64,000 nt of DNA from Pseudomonas japonica (GTDB taxonomy: Bacteria; Pseudomonadota; Gammaproteobacteria; Pseudomonadales; Pseudomonadaceae): positions 372,001-436,000 of the forward strand of contig NZ_JAAMQU010000001.1 of the NCBI RefSeq assembly GCF_013522925.1, in the 5' to 3' direction. The position numbers were made by a program, and so were the translations under genes. Of this stretch, positions 8,553-17,855 are shown in pieces. The notes under the pieces are model-generated. The model worked only from the letters and a program-made list of their open reading frames with translations, had not been told where the DNA came from and did not search any database. The first letter of the stretch is position 1. Every line of letters starts with the position of its first letter.

Positions 8553-9953
8553 ATGACTGAAGTTGCCCTGGAAGTAGCAACACCGCACGCCCCCGATGCC
8601 ATCCAGCAGCTGTTGCGCGCTCACAGCATCGATTACCGGGAAGTGATCGAATCGCCTCTGCTGAACCCTGCTCGGCAGGTACAGGCTGTATTGCTCGGCG
8701 ACGCGGTTGGCCTGCTTCTGGTGCTGCTGCGCAAGGACCAGCTTCTGGACCTTACGCGTCTGGCGGAAATTTATGGTCGCACCCTGACCGCCGTTCCCTT
8801 GGAAAAACTCAAGCGTTTGCTTGACCCGTCAGACCTTGGCGAGCTGCCGGGCATACCGCTTGCGGTCAGTGCACCTTGCGTCTATGACGAACGGCTGCTG
8901 GACATCGAGTATGTACTGGTCGCTTCCGGTCAGCCCGGGATTCTGCTCGAAATTTCCACGGACCAGAATCAGTTCCGCAAGGCGCTGGCCAATGCCAGCT
9001 CTGCCCGCTTTGGCGAAGACGCCGCCAAACCCGTGGCCCAGCCACTCTCCGGTTCGCTGAGCGTGATTTCCAAGGGTGTGCAGGCATTCACCGCGCGCCG
9101 CATTCAACAGCGTCTTGAAGACACTATCGAGATTCCGCCGCTGGCCACTACGGCGCAGAAAATCATCAAGCTGCGGGTTGATCCGGATGCCAGCACCGAC
9201 GACGTGACCGGGGTGGTCGAAACCGATCCAGCCCTCGCGGCGCAGGTGGTGAGCTGGGCGGCTTCACCTTATTACGGCTCCGTGGGCAAGATCCGCTCTG
9301 TTGAAGATGCGATCGTGCGGGTGCTGGGGTTCGATCTGGTGATCAACCTGGCCCTGGGCCTGGCATTGGGCAAAACCCTCACCCTGCCCAAGGACAAGCC
9401 CCAGCACGCTACGCCCTATTGGCAGCAGTCGCTCTATACCGCGGCAGTAGTCGAAGGCCTTACCCGCGCCATGCCGCGTGCACAGCGGCCCGAGGCCGGG
9501 CTTACCTACCTGGGCGGCCTGTTGCACAACTTCGGCTACCTGCTGCTGGCGCACGTCTTCCCGCCGCATTTCTCGCTGGTGTGCCGCCACCTTGAGGTGA
9601 ACCCCCACCTGCCTCACGCCTATGTCGAGCAACACTTGCTCGGGATAAGCCGTGAGCAGGTAGGTGCCTGGCTGATGAAGCACTGGGATATGCCAGATGA
9701 GCTGGTCACTGCGCTGCAGTACCAGAACGACGCCACCTATGATGGCGAGCACTCGGCTTATGCCAACCTTGTGTGCCTGGCGGTGCGCTTGCTGCGTGCC
9801 CGCGGCAAGGGCTTCGAGGTGGAGGAAGAGATCCCGGACGCCTTGCTGGAGCGGCTTGATATCACCCGCGAGAAAGCCAATGAGGTGGTTACCAAAGTGC
9901 TGGATGCCGAGCAGCTGCTACGTGAGCTCGCCCAGCAATTCGGTCAGGGCTAG
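8553..9953 (+). CDS. Degenerate YbaK-type deacylase domain fused to HDOD domain
   Basis: The 466-residue product has two parts. Residues about 10-165 resemble the YbaK/ProX aminoacyl-tRNA deacylase fold. Residues about 185-420 form an HDOD domain (EIPPLATTAQKIIKLRVDPDA start, with the later TYLGGLLHNFGYLLLAHVFP segment). HDOD domains are catalytically inactive relatives of HD phosphohydrolases, used in signalling. In the YbaK-like part, the segment aligning with the catalytic-lysine motif (QVFKTLL in YbaK) reads QVQAVLL, so the lysine is apparently missing and editing activity is doubtful. A TAC-rich leader and an ATG at 8553 define the start. The function is unknown; c-di-GMP or chemotaxis signalling is only a guess from other HDOD proteins. 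Confidence 0.85.
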   Translation: MTEVALEVATPHAPDAIQQLLRAHSIDYREVIESPLLNPARQVQAVLLGDAVGLLLVLLRKDQLLDLTRLAEIYGRTLTAVPLEKLKRLLDPSDLGELPGIPLAVSAPCVYDERLLDIEYVLVASGQPGILLEISTDQNQFRKALANASSARFGEDAAKPVAQPLSGSLSVISKGVQAFTARRIQQRLEDTIEIPPLATTAQKIIKLRVDPDASTDDVTGVVETDPALAAQVVSWAASPYYGSVGKIRSVEDAIVRVLGFDLVINLALGLALGKTLTLPKDKPQHATPYWQQSLYTAAVVEGLTRAMPRAQRPEAGLTYLGGLLHNFGYLLLAHVFPPHFSLVCRHLEVNPHLPHAYVEQHLLGISREQVGAWLMKHWDMPDELVTALQYQNDATYDGEHSAYANLVCLAVRLLRARGKGFEVEEEIPDALLERLDITREKANEVVTKVLDAEQLLRELAQQFGQG

Positions 9954-9984
9954 GGTCCGGCAGCCGGGTTTCAGGTTCTGAAAG

Positions 9985-10005
9985 CAGGCCGCAACGCGCG
10001 GCCTG
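9985..10005. terminator. Hairpin between convergent HDOD gene and hupB
   Basis: A perfect 8-bp stem (CAGGCCGC / GCGGCCTG) with a 5-nt loop lies between two convergent genes. It has no strong T-run on the plus side and a short CTTTC on the minus side. It is a plausible bidirectional transcription terminator. Confidence 0.6.
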
Positions 10006-10034
10006 TCGATAAGCGTGCTGGCAGCTATGCCGGC

Positions 10035-10304
10035 TTAGCCGATGCTCTCGCGCAGCCCTTTGCCCGGCTTGAAAGCGACCGTGTTGCTGGCTCGGATTTT
10101 CACGGGTTCGCCCGTTTGCGGATTCTTGCCTGTGCGGGCGCCGCGGTGGCGTTTTTCGAAAGTCCCGAAGCCAACGAGGGTCACATTGCCCTTGTTCACA
10201 GCCTGGGTAATTTGCTCAAGTAATACGTTGAGGACGTGATTAGCCTGGTCCCGGGTGAGATCAGCCTTGTCGGCGATAGCCTGGGCGAGTTCAGGTTTGC
10301 GCAT
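10035..10304 (-). CDS. hupB: HU-family histone-like DNA-binding protein
   Basis: This is an 89-residue HU/IHF-family nucleoid protein. It starts MRKPELAQAIADKADLT, contains the DNA-binding beta-arm FGTFEKRHRGARTGKNPQTG, and ends with FKPGKGLRESIG. HU homodimers bend and compact DNA without strict sequence specificity. The start is the ATG at 10304, giving the usual family length of 89-90; the longer in-frame extension upstream has no RBS. Pseudomonas carries several HU paralogues. This one is next to rubredoxin and the ubi genes, as in P. aeruginosa, so the gene symbol is tentative. Confidence 0.92.
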   Translation of the reverse strand: MRKPELAQAIADKADLTRDQANHVLNVLLEQITQAVNKGNVTLVGFGTFEKRHRGARTGKNPQTGEPVKIRASNTVAFKPGKGLRESIG

Positions 10305-10477
10305 GAGTGATGCCTCTTTGCAGTTTTTTGTTTTTATGTCCGGCTGGGTAGGCCCGTGCCGAATGCGCACGTGGACCCCTATCCACGGCTGACTGGTCGA
10401 GAATGGCACGCCCAGCGCACCCGCGCCAGTGGTGCGAAGGGCTTTATTATGGGACTTCGAGCTGATTCCGACGGATC

Positions 10478-10497
10478 GGATGGCTTATCGGCCATCC
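10478..10497 (-). terminator. Hairpin downstream of rubredoxin
   Basis: A perfect 7-bp stem (GGATGGC / GCCATCC) with a 6-nt loop lies just after the rubredoxin stop on the minus strand. Flanking GACGG/CCGTC can extend it. There is no T-run, so termination is only a possibility. Confidence 0.4.
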
Positions 10498-10518
10498 ACC
10501 GTCAGGGTTAACTGCGTT

Positions 10519-10686
10519 TCAAACGATCTCGATCATTTCGAAGTCGGTTTTGCCTACGCCGCAGTCCGGGCATAGCCAATCTTCAGGGACGTCTTCCCAG
10601 CGCGTACCAGGGGCCAGCCCCTCTTCCGGGCAACCGGCGACTTCGTCGTAAATGAAACCACACACCACACACTGCCACTTCTTCAT
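10519..10686 (-). CDS. Rubredoxin
   Basis: This is a 55-residue one-iron electron carrier. It reads [18 protein letters not shown] at the start and [21 protein letters not shown] at the end. Both iron-binding CxxCG motifs are intact (CVVCG and CPDCG), with the aromatic/Gly pattern of alkane-hydroxylase-type rubredoxins between them. It transfers single electrons from a rubredoxin reductase to partners such as AlkB-type hydroxylases; no such partner is encoded nearby. The length is the family norm of 54-55. It is divergent from ubiC. Confidence 0.95.
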   Translation of the reverse strand: MKKWQCVVCGFIYDEVAGCPEEGLAPGTRWEDVPEDWLCPDCGVGKTDFEMIEIV

Positions 10687-10752
10687 TGAATGCCCTCATC
10701 GTTATGCTATTGCCCGGCATGCCAGGGCGCCCGGCCGTTCGTGCTAAGCTTC

Positions 10753-11334
10753 ATGGCCTGCCAACCGCCATGCCTCGAAACCGTGCTACCTATTGCTCCG
10801 CTTTGCCCTCTCGCCTGGTCAAACGCCATCGAACCCGCCAATGCGCTGCTCGAAGACTGGCTGTTCGACGCCGGCTCGCTCACGCGCCGCCTTACCCGGC
10901 TTTCCGCTGACAGCTTCACGGTGGTTCCTGCCAGCGAAGGCTGGGCCGTGCTGCGGGAAGATGAATGTCTCGCCCTTGGCCTGCCACCCAATGCCATGGG
11001 CTGGGTACGGGAAGTCTACCTCAGCGGCCACGGTAGGCCATGGGTGTATGCACGCAGCGTGGCCGGGCAACAGGCGCTCAAGCAAGACGGTTTCCCTCTG
11101 CCGGCGCTGGGTTCGCGCTCACTCGGCGAGTTACTGTTCGTGAATGGCGGCTTTACCCGAGGCGCCATCGAAGCAGGCCGTTATCCGGCCGCCTGGTTGC
11201 CCATCGACGTCACCGGAGTGGCACCATGGGCCCGGCGGTCACGCTTCGACCGCGGCGCGCTGGGCATTCTCGTCACCGAAGTATTCCTGCCTGAATTCTG
11301 GGCCGCATTGCCCGGCTCCACGGAGGCTCCCTGA
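10753..11334 (+). CDS. ubiC: Chorismate pyruvate-lyase UbiC
   Basis: UbiC converts chorismate to 4-hydroxybenzoate and pyruvate, the first committed step of ubiquinone synthesis. The family core is clear: [17 protein letters not shown], then [20 protein letters not shown] with the substrate-binding arginine, then [11 protein letters not shown], and a C-terminal [20 protein letters not shown] with the conserved Glu. The start is uncertain. I place it at the ATG at 10753 (about 193 aa), since homologues are about 185 residues long. An ATG at 10690 is also in frame but sits only a few bases from the divergent rubredoxin start. It overlaps ubiA by one base. Confidence 0.92.
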   Translation: MACQPPCLETVLPIAPLCPLAWSNAIEPANALLEDWLFDAGSLTRRLTRLSADSFTVVPASEGWAVLREDECLALGLPPNAMGWVREVYLSGHGRPWVYARSVAGQQALKQDGFPLPALGSRSLGELLFVNGGFTRGAIEAGRYPAAWLPIDVTGVAPWARRSRFDRGALGILVTEVFLPEFWAALPGSTEAP

Positions 11335-12224
11335 TGTACCTGGCCCTGCTTCGTTCGCTGAACCGTGTTCATCCACGCGCCTGGGACTTCATCCAGCTCA
11401 GCCGAATGGACAAGCCCATCGGAATCTACCTGCTGCTATGGCCAACCTTGTGGGCGCTATGGATCGCCGGCCAGGGCAGCCCTTCGGCGAGCAATGTAGT
11501 CGTTTTCGTGGTGGGCGTGATTCTGATGCGAGCGGCTGGCTGCGTGATCAACGATTTTGCTGATCGCAAGGTCGATGGCCACGTCAGGCGTACGGAGCAG
11601 CGGCCTCTGGTGAGCGGCAAGGTCAGGGGGCGCGAAGCGATAGTGTTCTTTGCGGTGTTGCTGAGCCTCAGTTTTGCGCTGGTGCTCTGTACCAATGCCG
11701 CCACCGTGTGGTTGTCGGTGGGGGGGCTGGTGCTTGCGGCAAGCTACCCGTTCATGAAGCGCTACACCTACTACCCCCAGGTTGTACTGGGGGCCGCGTT
11801 TTCCTGGGGCATGCCCATGGCATTCACGGCTGAAACAGGCCATGTGCCTGCGGCCGCCTGGGGGCTTTATCTGGCAAACCTGTTGTGGACCGTCGGCTAT
11901 GACACCTACTACGCCATGACGGACAGGGAAGATGACCTGCGGATAGGCGTCAAATCCACGGCCATCCTGTTCGGCAATTCGGATCGGTTGATCATCGGCA
12001 TCCTTCAAGGGCTGGCTATCGTATGCCTGCTGCTTACCGGGGATCGCTTCGGGCTGGGCAGCTGGTTCCATGCCGGGCTCGCGGTTGCCGTCGGATGTTT
12101 TGTCTGGGAAGCCTGGCACACCCGCAAACGGGAGCGGATGGCCTGCTTCGAAGCCTTTCTACATAATCACTGGGCAGGTTTGGCTATCTTCGTCGGCATC
12201 GTGCTGGACTACGCCTTGCGCTAG
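11334..12224 (+). CDS. ubiA: 4-hydroxybenzoate octaprenyltransferase UbiA
   Basis: UbiA is an integral inner-membrane prenyltransferase that attaches the polyprenyl tail to 4-hydroxybenzoate, the step after UbiC. The 296-residue product shows both Mg-pyrophosphate-binding Asp motifs, [15 protein letters not shown] and the [13 protein letters not shown] segment, and about eight hydrophobic helices. The start ATG overlaps the ubiC stop (TGATG at 11332-11336), so the two genes are almost certainly co-translated. Confidence 0.97.
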   Translation: MYLALLRSLNRVHPRAWDFIQLSRMDKPIGIYLLLWPTLWALWIAGQGSPSASNVVVFVVGVILMRAAGCVINDFADRKVDGHVRRTEQRPLVSGKVRGREAIVFFAVLLSLSFALVLCTNAATVWLSVGGLVLAASYPFMKRYTYYPQVVLGAAFSWGMPMAFTAETGHVPAAAWGLYLANLLWTVGYDTYYAMTDREDDLRIGVKSTAILFGNSDRLIIGILQGLAIVCLLLTGDRFGLGSWFHAGLAVAVGCFVWEAWHTRKRERMACFEAFLHNHWAGLAIFVGIVLDYALR

Positions 12225-12303
12225 CCCTGGTGGCCTTCAGCGGGGCATCTGAAGCACGCTAAAGCTTCAGCGCGGCACCCATAACTTGCTACCCTTCCAC
12301 TGA

Positions 12304-12321
12304 CTGTCATGTGACTGCAAT
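12304..12321 (+). promoter_or_regulatory. Pho box upstream of phoB
   Basis: Two 7-bp PhoB-type half repeats, CTGTCAT and CTGCAAT, are separated by 4 nt (GTGA), matching the 18-bp Pho-box layout. They lie about 50 bp before the phoB start, consistent with PhoB autoregulation under phosphate limitation. Confidence 0.8.
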
Positions 12322-12373
12322 ATTTCCGTTATCTAATGCAGCGCACTATCCAGGACAGGCTCGAGGGTAAACC

Positions 12374-13063
12374 ATGGTTGGCAAAAGCATTCTCATCGTC
12401 GACGACGAAGCTCCTATTCGCGAGATGATCGCCGTCGCGCTTGAAATGGCCGGCTATGACTGCCTCGAGGCCGAGAACAGCCAGCAGGCGCACGCAGTGA
12501 TCGTGGACCGCAAGCCAGACCTCATCCTGCTGGACTGGATGCTTCCAGGTACCTCGGGGATCGAACTGGCGCGTCGGCTCAAGCGGGACGAACTGACCGC
12601 CGCTACGCCCATCATCATGCTCACCGCCAAGGGTGAGGAAGACAACAAGATCCAGGGCCTGGAAGTAGGAGCGGATGACTACATCACCAAGCCTTTCTCG
12701 CCACGTGAACTGGTAGCGCGCCTCAAGGCCGTGCTGCGCCGGGCGGGCGCCACTGACAGTGAAACGCCCATTGAAGTTGGTGGCCTGCTGCTCGACCCTA
12801 TCGGACATCGAGTGACCATCGACGGCAAGCCAGCGGACATGGGGCCGACCGAATACCGCCTGTTGCAGTTCTTCATGACTCACCAGGAGCGCGCCTACAC
12901 CCGCGGCCAGCTGCTTGATCAGGTGTGGGGCGGGAACGTGTATGTCGAAGAGCGTACGGTGGACGTGCATATCCGCCGGCTGCGCAAAGCCTTGGGCGAG
13001 GCCTACGAGAATCTGGTACAGACCGTGCGCGGAACGGGGTATCGGTTTTCCACCAAGGGCTGA
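12374..13063 (+). CDS. phoB: Phosphate regulon response regulator PhoB
   Basis: PhoB is the OmpR-family transcription factor that activates the Pho regulon when phosphorylated by PhoR. The 229-residue product has a receiver domain (acidic pair Asp10/Asp11, phosphoacceptor Asp54 in LLDWMLPG, conserved Lys106 in TKPF) and a C-terminal winged helix with the recognition segment [20 protein letters not shown]. It is preceded by a Pho box and followed 32 bp later by phoR. Confidence 0.98.
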   Translation: MVGKSILIVDDEAPIREMIAVALEMAGYDCLEAENSQQAHAVIVDRKPDLILLDWMLPGTSGIELARRLKRDELTAATPIIMLTAKGEEDNKIQGLEVGADDYITKPFSPRELVARLKAVLRRAGATDSETPIEVGGLLLDPIGHRVTIDGKPADMGPTEYRLLQFFMTHQERAYTRGQLLDQVWGGNVYVEERTVDVHIRRLRKALGEAYENLVQTVRGTGYRFSTKG

Positions 13064-13095
13064 GCCGCTCGGCATGCGAAAGGATTGATCGCTAA

Positions 13096-14421
13096 TTGAA
13101 CCGAAACTGGCACGGCGTTCTTCTGCGCCATTTGCTGCTGTTGATTGGCGCCTGCCTGATCCTGGGGCTGCTGACCGGCCACTACGGCCTGTGCCTGGCC
13201 GTAGGCCTGGGCGGCTATCTGGCCAACACCCTGCGCCACCTGCTGCGTCTTCAGCACTGGTTGCGCCATCAGCAGCCCGATGAACCTCCCCCCGAAAGCG
13301 ACGGGTTATGGGGCGATGTGTTCGACAATATCTATAACCTCCAGCGCAAGGATAGCCGCGCGCGGGCACGGCTTCAGGGTGTGATAGACCGCGTTCAGGA
13401 GTCCACCGCAGCCTTGCGCGACGCCGTTATCATGTTGGACAGTGACGGCAACCTCGAATGGTGGAACCCGGCGGCCGATACATTGTTGGGCCTCAAAACC
13501 CCACAGGACGGCGGCCAGCCAATCACCAACCTGGTACGCCATCCACGGTTCAAGGAATACTTCGAGGCGGAGCAGTACGCCGAGCCGCTGGAGATGCCGT
13601 CGCCGCTGAACGACCGGCTGCGCCTGCAGTTCATGGTTACCCGCTACGGCAACAACGAACATCTGATGGTTGTGCGCGACGTGACCCGCATTCATCAGCT
13701 GGAGCAGATGCGCAAGGACTTCATCGCCAATGTCTCCCACGAACTGCGCACGCCGCTGACAGTGATCACCGGCTACCTGGAAACCTTGCTGGACAATGCC
13801 GGACACCTGAACCCGAGGTGGTTACGGGCGCTGCAGCAGATGCAGCAGCAAGGCAGCCGCATGCAGACACTGCTCAATGACCTGTTGCTGCTGGCCAAGC
13901 TCGAAGCCACGGACTACCCCTCCGATAGCTACCCGGTGGATGTGCGCGCCATGCTGCAAAGCATTGTCAACGATGCCACCGCCCTCTCCGGCGAACGCCA
14001 TCATCAGGTGACGCTGGAAGCGCCTTCGGACCTGTGGATGAAGGGCAGTGAGCCAGAGTTGCGTAGTGCGTTCTCGAACCTTGTGTTCAATGGCGTGAAA
14101 TACACCCCTGATAACGGCCGTGTGCATGTACGCTGGTGGCAGGACGAAACCGGACTGCACCTGAGCGTGCAGGATTCAGGTATCGGTATCGAGCCCAAGC
14201 ATATCTCGCGGCTTACCGAACGGTTCTATCGCGTAGACTCCAGCCGCAGCTCGAGCACCGGTGGCACTGGCCTGGGCCTGGCTATCGTCAAACATGTACT
14301 GCTTCGCCACAAGGGTAGCCTGGACATCACAAGCATTCCGGGCAAGGGCAGTACGTTCACGTGCCACTTTGCGCAGGCACTGCGGGTGCCGTCCACGGCA
14401 GCCGACAGCACCTTTGCATAA
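13096..14421 (+). CDS. phoR: Phosphate regulon sensor histidine kinase PhoR
   Basis: PhoR is an inner-membrane histidine kinase controlling PhoB and receiving the phosphate signal from PstSCAB-PhoU. The 441-residue product has two adjacent N-terminal membrane segments (about 10-45), a PAS domain (about 95-190), a HisKA domain with the phosphorylated His215 in FIANVSHELRTPLT, and an ATPase domain with N box FSNLVFNGVKYTPDNG and G boxes DSGIGI and GTGLGL. The start appears to be a TTG at 13096 (N-R-N-W-H-G), since homologues begin at this point and no ATG is near. Confidence 0.96.
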   Translation: MNRNWHGVLLRHLLLLIGACLILGLLTGHYGLCLAVGLGGYLANTLRHLLRLQHWLRHQQPDEPPPESDGLWGDVFDNIYNLQRKDSRARARLQGVIDRVQESTAALRDAVIMLDSDGNLEWWNPAADTLLGLKTPQDGGQPITNLVRHPRFKEYFEAEQYAEPLEMPSPLNDRLRLQFMVTRYGNNEHLMVVRDVTRIHQLEQMRKDFIANVSHELRTPLTVITGYLETLLDNAGHLNPRWLRALQQMQQQGSRMQTLLNDLLLLAKLEATDYPSDSYPVDVRAMLQSIVNDATALSGERHHQVTLEAPSDLWMKGSEPELRSAFSNLVFNGVKYTPDNGRVHVRWWQDETGLHLSVQDSGIGIEPKHISRLTERFYRVDSSRSSSTGGTGLGLAIVKHVLLRHKGSLDITSIPGKGSTFTCHFAQALRVPSTAADSTFA

Positions 14422-14544
14422 CCAGCTGGAAGAACCCTGCTACGGTTTGCTACTGGCCAATCGTGTTTCTACTCGCTAAATTGCTTCATTCGCGCCCCTG
14501 GATGGCGCTACCCCCTAACCAGCACGGATTTCACACGTCTCCCA

Positions 14545-15885
14545 ATGGACCCTTCCCCTGCGTTATCGCTGTCTACCCTCTTTGCCGACTTTGGCATGAT
14601 CCTCTTCGCGCTATTCCTGGTTCTGCTCAACGGTTTCTTCGTTGCCGCCGAGTTCGCCATGGTGAAATTGCGCTCCACACGCGTCGAATCCATCGCGGAA
14701 AGAGAAGGCTGGCGCGGCAAGATCCTGCGCACGGTGCATAGCCAGCTCGACGCCTACCTTTCGGCCTGTCAGTTGGGTATCACCCTCGCCTCGCTTGGCC
14801 TCGGCTGGGTGGGCGAGCCGGCGTTCGCGCACTTGCTCGAGCCCCTGCTGGCGGCGGTAGGCGTGCAATCGGCGGAAGTTATCAAGGGGGCGTCGTTCTT
14901 TACCGCGTTCTTCGTGATCTCGTACCTGCACATTGTGGTCGGTGAGCTCGCGCCCAAGTCCTGGGCCATTCGCAAGCCCGAATTGCTTTCGCTGTGGACA
15001 GCCGTCCCGCTGTATCTGTTCTATTGGGCCATGTACCCGGCTATCTGGCTATTGAACGCCAGCGCCAACGGCATTCTGAGGATTGCCGGCCAGGGTGAGC
15101 CCGGGCCCCATCACGAACACCACTACAGCCGCGAGGAGCTCAAGCTAATCCTTCACTCCAGCCGTGGCCAGGATCCGAGCGACCAAGGCATGCGCGTTCT
15201 GGCCTCCGCCGTCGAGATGGGCGAGCTGGAAGTAGTGGACTGGGCCAATTCCCGGGAAGACCTCATCGTGCTCGAACACGGGGCACCCCTGAAGGAAATC
15301 CTGGCAACGTTCAGGCGGCACAAATACAGCCGTTACCCTGTGTACGACAGTGAACGCGGCGAGTTCGTGGGCCTGTTGCACATCAAGGACCTGCTGCTGG
15401 AACTGGCGGCGCTGGATCACGTGCCCGCCTCGTTCAACCTCACCGAACTCACAAGGCCGCTGGAGCGTGTATCGCGGCACATGCCCCTGGCCGAGCTGCT
15501 GGAGCAGTTCCGTACCGGCGCCGCGCATTTTGCGTTGGTAGAGGAAGCGGACGGCAAAGTGATCGGTTACCTCACCATGGAGGACGTACTGGAAGTTCTG
15601 GTGGGCGATATCCAGGACGAGCACCGCAAGGCAGAGCGTGGTGTGCTGGCGTACCAGCCTGGCAAGCTGCTGGTGCGTGGCGATACGCCGCTGTTCAAGG
15701 TCGAGCGGCTGCTGGGCGTGGACCTGGACCACATCGAGGCGGAAACCCTGGCAGGGCTGGTGTATGACAGCCTGAAGCGGGTACCGGAGGATGAGGAAGT
15801 GATCGAGGTGGAAGGGCTGCGCATCATCATCAAGAAAATGAAGGGCCCCAAGATCGTGCTCGCCAAGGTGTTGAAGCTGACTTAA
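14545..15885 (+). CDS. CNNM/CBS-domain membrane protein (CorC/HlyC family)
   Basis: The 446-residue product has an N-terminal CNNM (DUF21) membrane domain of about four helices (starting FALFLVLLNGFFVAAEFAMV), a tandem CBS pair (about 215-345, with KYSRYPVYD and GYLTMEDVLEVLVGDI), and a C-terminal CorC/HlyC transporter-associated domain ending KMKGPKIVLAKVLKL. Members of this family are linked to Mg/Co or Na-Mg transport; the older name 'hemolysin' is not supported. It stands alone after phoR, and its stop overlaps the convergent M23 peptidase gene by 4 bp. Confidence 0.9.
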   Translation: MDPSPALSLSTLFADFGMILFALFLVLLNGFFVAAEFAMVKLRSTRVESIAEREGWRGKILRTVHSQLDAYLSACQLGITLASLGLGWVGEPAFAHLLEPLLAAVGVQSAEVIKGASFFTAFFVISYLHIVVGELAPKSWAIRKPELLSLWTAVPLYLFYWAMYPAIWLLNASANGILRIAGQGEPGPHHEHHYSREELKLILHSSRGQDPSDQGMRVLASAVEMGELEVVDWANSREDLIVLEHGAPLKEILATFRRHKYSRYPVYDSERGEFVGLLHIKDLLLELAALDHVPASFNLTELTRPLERVSRHMPLAELLEQFRTGAAHFALVEEADGKVIGYLTMEDVLEVLVGDIQDEHRKAERGVLAYQPGKLLVRGDTPLFKVERLLGVDLDHIEAETLAGLVYDSLKRVPEDEEVIEVEGLRIIIKKMKGPKIVLAKVLKLT

Positions 15886-16787
15886 CGGTTGCCCACCGCG
15901 AAATTCGGCAGGCTTTGCAATGGCCTGTCGAACTCGTACGGGATGGACTCCAGGCCCAGGCCGGTATTGCGCTGCACCACGAAATGCAAGTGCGGCCCGG
16001 TACTGTTGCCGGTATTTCCAGAGCGTGCCAGCGGCGAGCCTACGGCGACCTTGTCACCCTCGCGCACCACTACCGACCCTTGCATCAGGTGCAGGTAAAC
16101 GCTCATGGTGCCGTCATCGTGCAACACCCGCACGAAATTGCCCGATGCCTCGGCGCCTCCCGCGCCCTGGCTGTTCTCTACCTTGATCACAGTACCCGCG
16201 CGGGCCGCCACGATGGGCGTGCCCTCCGGCATGGCGATGTCGATGGCGTAGCGCCCGCGTGGGCCTGTGTGGCTGAAGCGCCCGTTGGCGCCCTGGCTGA
16301 TCCGGAAGGGGCCACCCAGCCATGGGAAGGGGTACCGGTACGCCCGGGGGCTGGTCGAAGGGTCACCCAAGGCGTAACGGAATTCCGGGCGCCCCGTGAT
16401 CGGCTTGCCCACCTTGGCTGGTAAAACGGTTGCGAGGACCAGCGAGGACCGTGGCGGCACCGTCCGGGCAATACTGCGGGGCAAGGTGCCTGCGGCGTTG
16501 CCAATAGCGCCAAGGCGTAGCTCGACCTGCACCGGGGCGTACAGGTCGTTGCGGGCCTCATAGGTGACCTTGCCGTCGACGCGGCGAGTATCAAGGCGAA
16601 CCTGCGCGGCCAGCGATTCCACCATGCGGTCCTGGAATACCAGCCGCTTGGCGCCCGGGGTAACGCGATCCGTGTAATTGACCACGCCATTGGCGTCGGT
16701 GAACTTGTAGATCGCCGAGGCGTGAACCTGGCCAACGGCACCCAGTAGCGGCACGCAGAGCAGCCAACCCAGTGCCGCTTTTCGCAT
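15882..16787 (-). CDS. Periplasmic M23-family peptidase with DUF4124 domain
   Basis: The 301-residue product carries a signal peptide (1-23, ending VHA-S), an N-terminal DUF4124-type segment (IYKFTDANGVVNYTDRVTPG), a central beta-rich region and a C-terminal M23 (LytM-like) metallopeptidase domain. Zinc ligands are visible as the H and D in FSHTGPRGRYAIDIAM and the HLH in GPHLHFVV. It probably cleaves peptidoglycan cross-bridges or activates such enzymes in the periplasm. It lies 3 bp downstream of the receiver-domain gene on the same strand, suggesting co-transcription. Confidence 0.9.
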   Translation of the reverse strand: MRKAALGWLLCVPLLGAVGQVHASAIYKFTDANGVVNYTDRVTPGAKRLVFQDRMVESLAAQVRLDTRRVDGKVTYEARNDLYAPVQVELRLGAIGNAAGTLPRSIARTVPPRSSLVLATVLPAKVGKPITGRPEFRYALGDPSTSPRAYRYPFPWLGGPFRISQGANGRFSHTGPRGRYAIDIAMPEGTPIVAARAGTVIKVENSQGAGGAEASGNFVRVLHDDGTMSVYLHLMQGSVVVREGDKVAVGSPLARSGNTGNSTGPHLHFVVQRNTGLGLESIPYEFDRPLQSLPNFAVGNR

Positions 16788-16790
16788 GGG

Positions 16791-17702
16791 TCAGGCGCCT
16801 GGTACGAAGTGCTTCTGTACGGTGCCGCGGGCAATCAGCCGCGAGACGTAATCCAGCTTTTGCGCATCCTGGTCCACGAAGCGGAACGTAAGCTGCAGCC
16901 ATTCGCTGTCTGGCTTGGGCTCCATGGCGACAACGGCGTGCAGGTACCCGTTGAGCCGGGCCACTTCGTTATCACCCTGCTCCAGATCGAGCACCGCTTG
17001 CTCCAACACCTGGGGCAACGTATCGGTACGCTTGACCACCACCAAGGCCTCCTTGAGGCTGAGGGCCTTGATCACGCAGGCCATGTTCCCGCCATTGGCC
17101 AAGCGTAGCTGGCCCTGCCCGCGCCCGCCCACGGACGCCGCCGCCGGGCGTGCCGCCGGGGTTGGTGCCGTTGCGGGCGCTGGCCGGGCTGCTGCAGCGG
17201 CGGCCGGTGCCGCTGCAGGAGCGCCTTCCGGCCGGTTGCTGGTAAGCGCCGCCAGCGAATCGTTGGCAAACGCCGAAGCATTCGGACGCGACCCGGGGCC
17301 GCTCATCAGGGCGTCCAGCTTGCCGGCCCGGTGAAGGGCTTTCTTTACCTTGGTGAGCAACTGCTCATTGGTGAACGGCTTGCCGACATAATCGGAAACA
17401 CCTGCCTGGATCGCCTGGATAACGTTCTCTTTATCACCCCGGCTGGTCACCATGATGAAAGGAACTGTCTTGGTGCTCTCTTGCTCCCGGCACCAGGTGA
17501 GTAATTCCAGGCCGGTCATCTCGGGCATTTCCCAGTCGCAAAGGATCAGATCGAAGGGGTCCTTGGCCAACATCGCCTGAGCCTTGCGGCCGTTGACGGC
17601 ATCCTCGATCTGCATGCCGGGAAAGGCATTGCGCAAACATTTTTTTACCAGATCGCGGATGAAAGGCGCGTCATCCACTACCAGAACACTGACCTTGGCC
17701 AT
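16791..17702 (-). CDS. CheY-like response regulator with C-terminal PilZ-like domain
   Basis: The 303-residue product begins with a receiver domain with all key residues (Asp10, Asp11, phosphoacceptor Asp56 in LILCDWEMPEM, Thr86, Lys108 in GKPF). An Ala/Pro-rich linker (about 150-195) follows, then a C-terminal domain of about 105 residues that looks PilZ-like in secondary structure. A convincing RxxxR...D/NxSxxG c-di-GMP motif is not obvious, so binding is not claimed. It lies between phoU and the M23 peptidase, the same position as a response-regulator gene in P. aeruginosa. The start is the ATG at 17702 with AAGGACTCC-complement spacing; the upstream extension is unlikely. Confidence 0.88.
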   Translation of the reverse strand: MAKVSVLVVDDAPFIRDLVKKCLRNAFPGMQIEDAVNGRKAQAMLAKDPFDLILCDWEMPEMTGLELLTWCREQESTKTVPFIMVTSRGDKENVIQAIQAGVSDYVGKPFTNEQLLTKVKKALHRAGKLDALMSGPGSRPNASAFANDSLAALTSNRPEGAPAAAPAAAAAARPAPATAPTPAARPAAASVGGRGQGQLRLANGGNMACVIKALSLKEALVVVKRTDTLPQVLEQAVLDLEQGDNEVARLNGYLHAVVAMEPKPDSEWLQLTFRFVDQDAQKLDYVSRLIARGTVQKHFVPGA

Positions 17703-17810
17703 TAAGGACTCCTGAAATTCATCCGGACAGCATAGCGTGCGCCACCGTGGCCACACCTACCCGGACCTCGCACCCGCCAGGCGGACGCCAAAAAATCTGC
17801 TGCCAGTATG

Positions 17811-17838
17811 AACGAAAACGCCCGGCAGAAGCCGGGCG
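17811..17838 (-). terminator. Rho-independent terminator after phoU
   Basis: An 8-bp perfect GC stem (CGCCCGGC / GCCGGGCG) with a 4-nt loop is followed on the minus strand by TTTTCGTT. It lies 18 bp past the phoU stop and would separate the pst-phoU transcript from the receiver gene. Confidence 0.85.
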
Positions 17839-17855
17839 TCGATACTCGGGCAAAC

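Noticed and set aside
12700..12712. CACGTG-containing sequence as a second parS site
   Set aside because: GCCACGTGAAC differs from the parS palindrome on one arm and lies in phoB coding sequence.
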